Of a stretch of 5,442 nt of DNA, positions 4,993 through 5,442 are shown piece after piece. Made by a program: the position numbers and the translations under genes. Each line of letters starts with the position of its first letter. Positions within the stretch are counted from its first letter, which is position 1. The DNA lies in NCBI GenBank assembly GCA_005789055.1, contig SYAA01000375.1:1-5442 (forward strand), given 5' to 3'. The stretch comes from Actinomycetota bacterium (GTDB lineage: Bacteria > Actinomycetota > Actinomycetes > Mycobacteriales > Mycobacteriaceae). Below the pieces are notes generated by a model. It was not told the origin of the DNA. It searched no databases and saw only the letters and a program-made list of their open reading frames with translations.

Positions 4993-5442
4993 TTGGACTC
5001 CTGATCGTCCCCGACGACCTCGTCCTCGACGACTTCGGCGTCCACGACATCGTCGGCCGACGATCCGCCACCGCCGGTGGCCTGCTCCGCTTGGGCCGAG
5101 GCGTAGATGGCCTCACCGAGAGACTGACTCTCCCGGCCGAGTTTCTCCATCGCCGTCTTGATCGCCGAGATGTCCGAGCCGCCCAGGGCGGTCTTGGCCT
5201 CGGTGATCGCGTCGTCGACCTTGGCGAGGGTCTCCTCCGGCACGTTCGCCCCGGCCCCTCCTTCCGAACCGGCCCGCTGTTCGGCGACGAACTTCTCCGT
5301 CTGGTAGACCAGCGACTCCGCCTGGTTGCGGACGTCAGCCTCCTCGCGGCGTTTCCGGTCCTCGTCAGCGTGCGCCTCGGCGTCCTTGATCATCCGGTCG
5401 ATCTCCTCCTTGGACAGGCCGGAGCCCTCCTGGATCTTGATC
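4989..5442 (-). CDS. dnaK: Chaperone DnaK (Hsp70), C-terminal part (partial)
   Basis: The last 150 codons of dnaK are present; the ATPase domain and most of the substrate-binding domain lie beyond the right edge. The visible part begins [20 protein letters not shown], the junction from the beta-sandwich to the helical lid, continues through lid helices with [23 protein letters not shown], and ends with a Gly-rich linker and the acidic tail [16 protein letters not shown], a tail characteristic of actinobacterial DnaK. The sequence agrees closely with M. tuberculosis DnaK from memory; the tail is slightly different. It is the first gene of the operon with grpE, dnaJ and hspR, and its stop overlaps the grpE start. 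The HspR- and sigma-controlled promoter is expected upstream, outside the window. Confidence 0.97.
   Translation of the reverse strand, partial: IKIQEGSGLSKEEIDRMIKDAEAHADEDRKRREEADVRNQAESLVYQTEKFVAEQRAGSEGGAGANVPEETLAKVDDAITEAKTALGGSDISAIKTAMEKLGRESQSLGEAIYASAQAEQATGGGGSSADDVVDAEVVEDEVVGDDQESK

Noticed and set aside
1..5442. tRNA, rRNA, CRISPR array, insertion sequence or attachment site
   Set aside because: No cloverleaf, regularly spaced repeat array, transposase or integrase, or terminal repeats were seen on either strand.

Overview
The window looks like the chromosome of a Mycobacterium or a close relative. It is GC-rich, with G/C strongly preferred at third codon positions. The ClpB, HspR, DnaJ and DnaK segments match what I recall of the M. 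tuberculosis proteins almost residue for residue. The minus strand carries the actinobacterial order dnaK-grpE-dnaJ-hspR. The species cannot be named from sequence alone.

Layout: (1) Positions 1-74, minus strand, are the first 24 codons of clpB, running off the left edge. (2) Positions 75-286 form a divergent control region. On the clpB side is a HAIR operator for HspR (128-148) lying over a SigH/SigE-type promoter, followed by a short leader with a hairpin. On the other side is a near-consensus mycobacterial LexA (SOS) box (268-283) lying over a -10 element spaced to start transcription on a GTG codon. (3) Plus strand: an unrecognised 102-aa protein (287-595), then after 9 nt a six-helix GAP/Sap (LysE-like) membrane protein (605-1267). 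(4) A 252-nt gap holds two overlapping perfect palindromes, followed by an unrecognised 80-aa protein (1520-1762). (5) Plus strand: an aldose 1-epimerase-like protein (1823-2725), probably from a leaderless transcript. (6) Minus strand, converging on it after only 9 nt: the tail of dnaK (4989-5442), grpE, dnaJ and hspR, with 4-nt overlaps at dnaK/grpE and dnaJ/hspR.

How it works together: DnaK, its co-chaperones GrpE and DnaJ, and the disaggregase ClpB form the bacterial protein-disaggregation machine. HspR, the last gene of the operon, is its repressor. The HAIR site in front of clpB shows that clpB belongs to the same regulon and feedback loop. The main dnaK promoter and its own HAIR sites lie beyond the right edge. 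The most novel-looking part is the pair 287-1267: an unknown small protein and a membrane protein that appear to form a DNA-damage (LexA) operon transcribed divergently from the heat-shock gene clpB. The LexA, leaderless and SigH assignments are motif readings and have not been tested.
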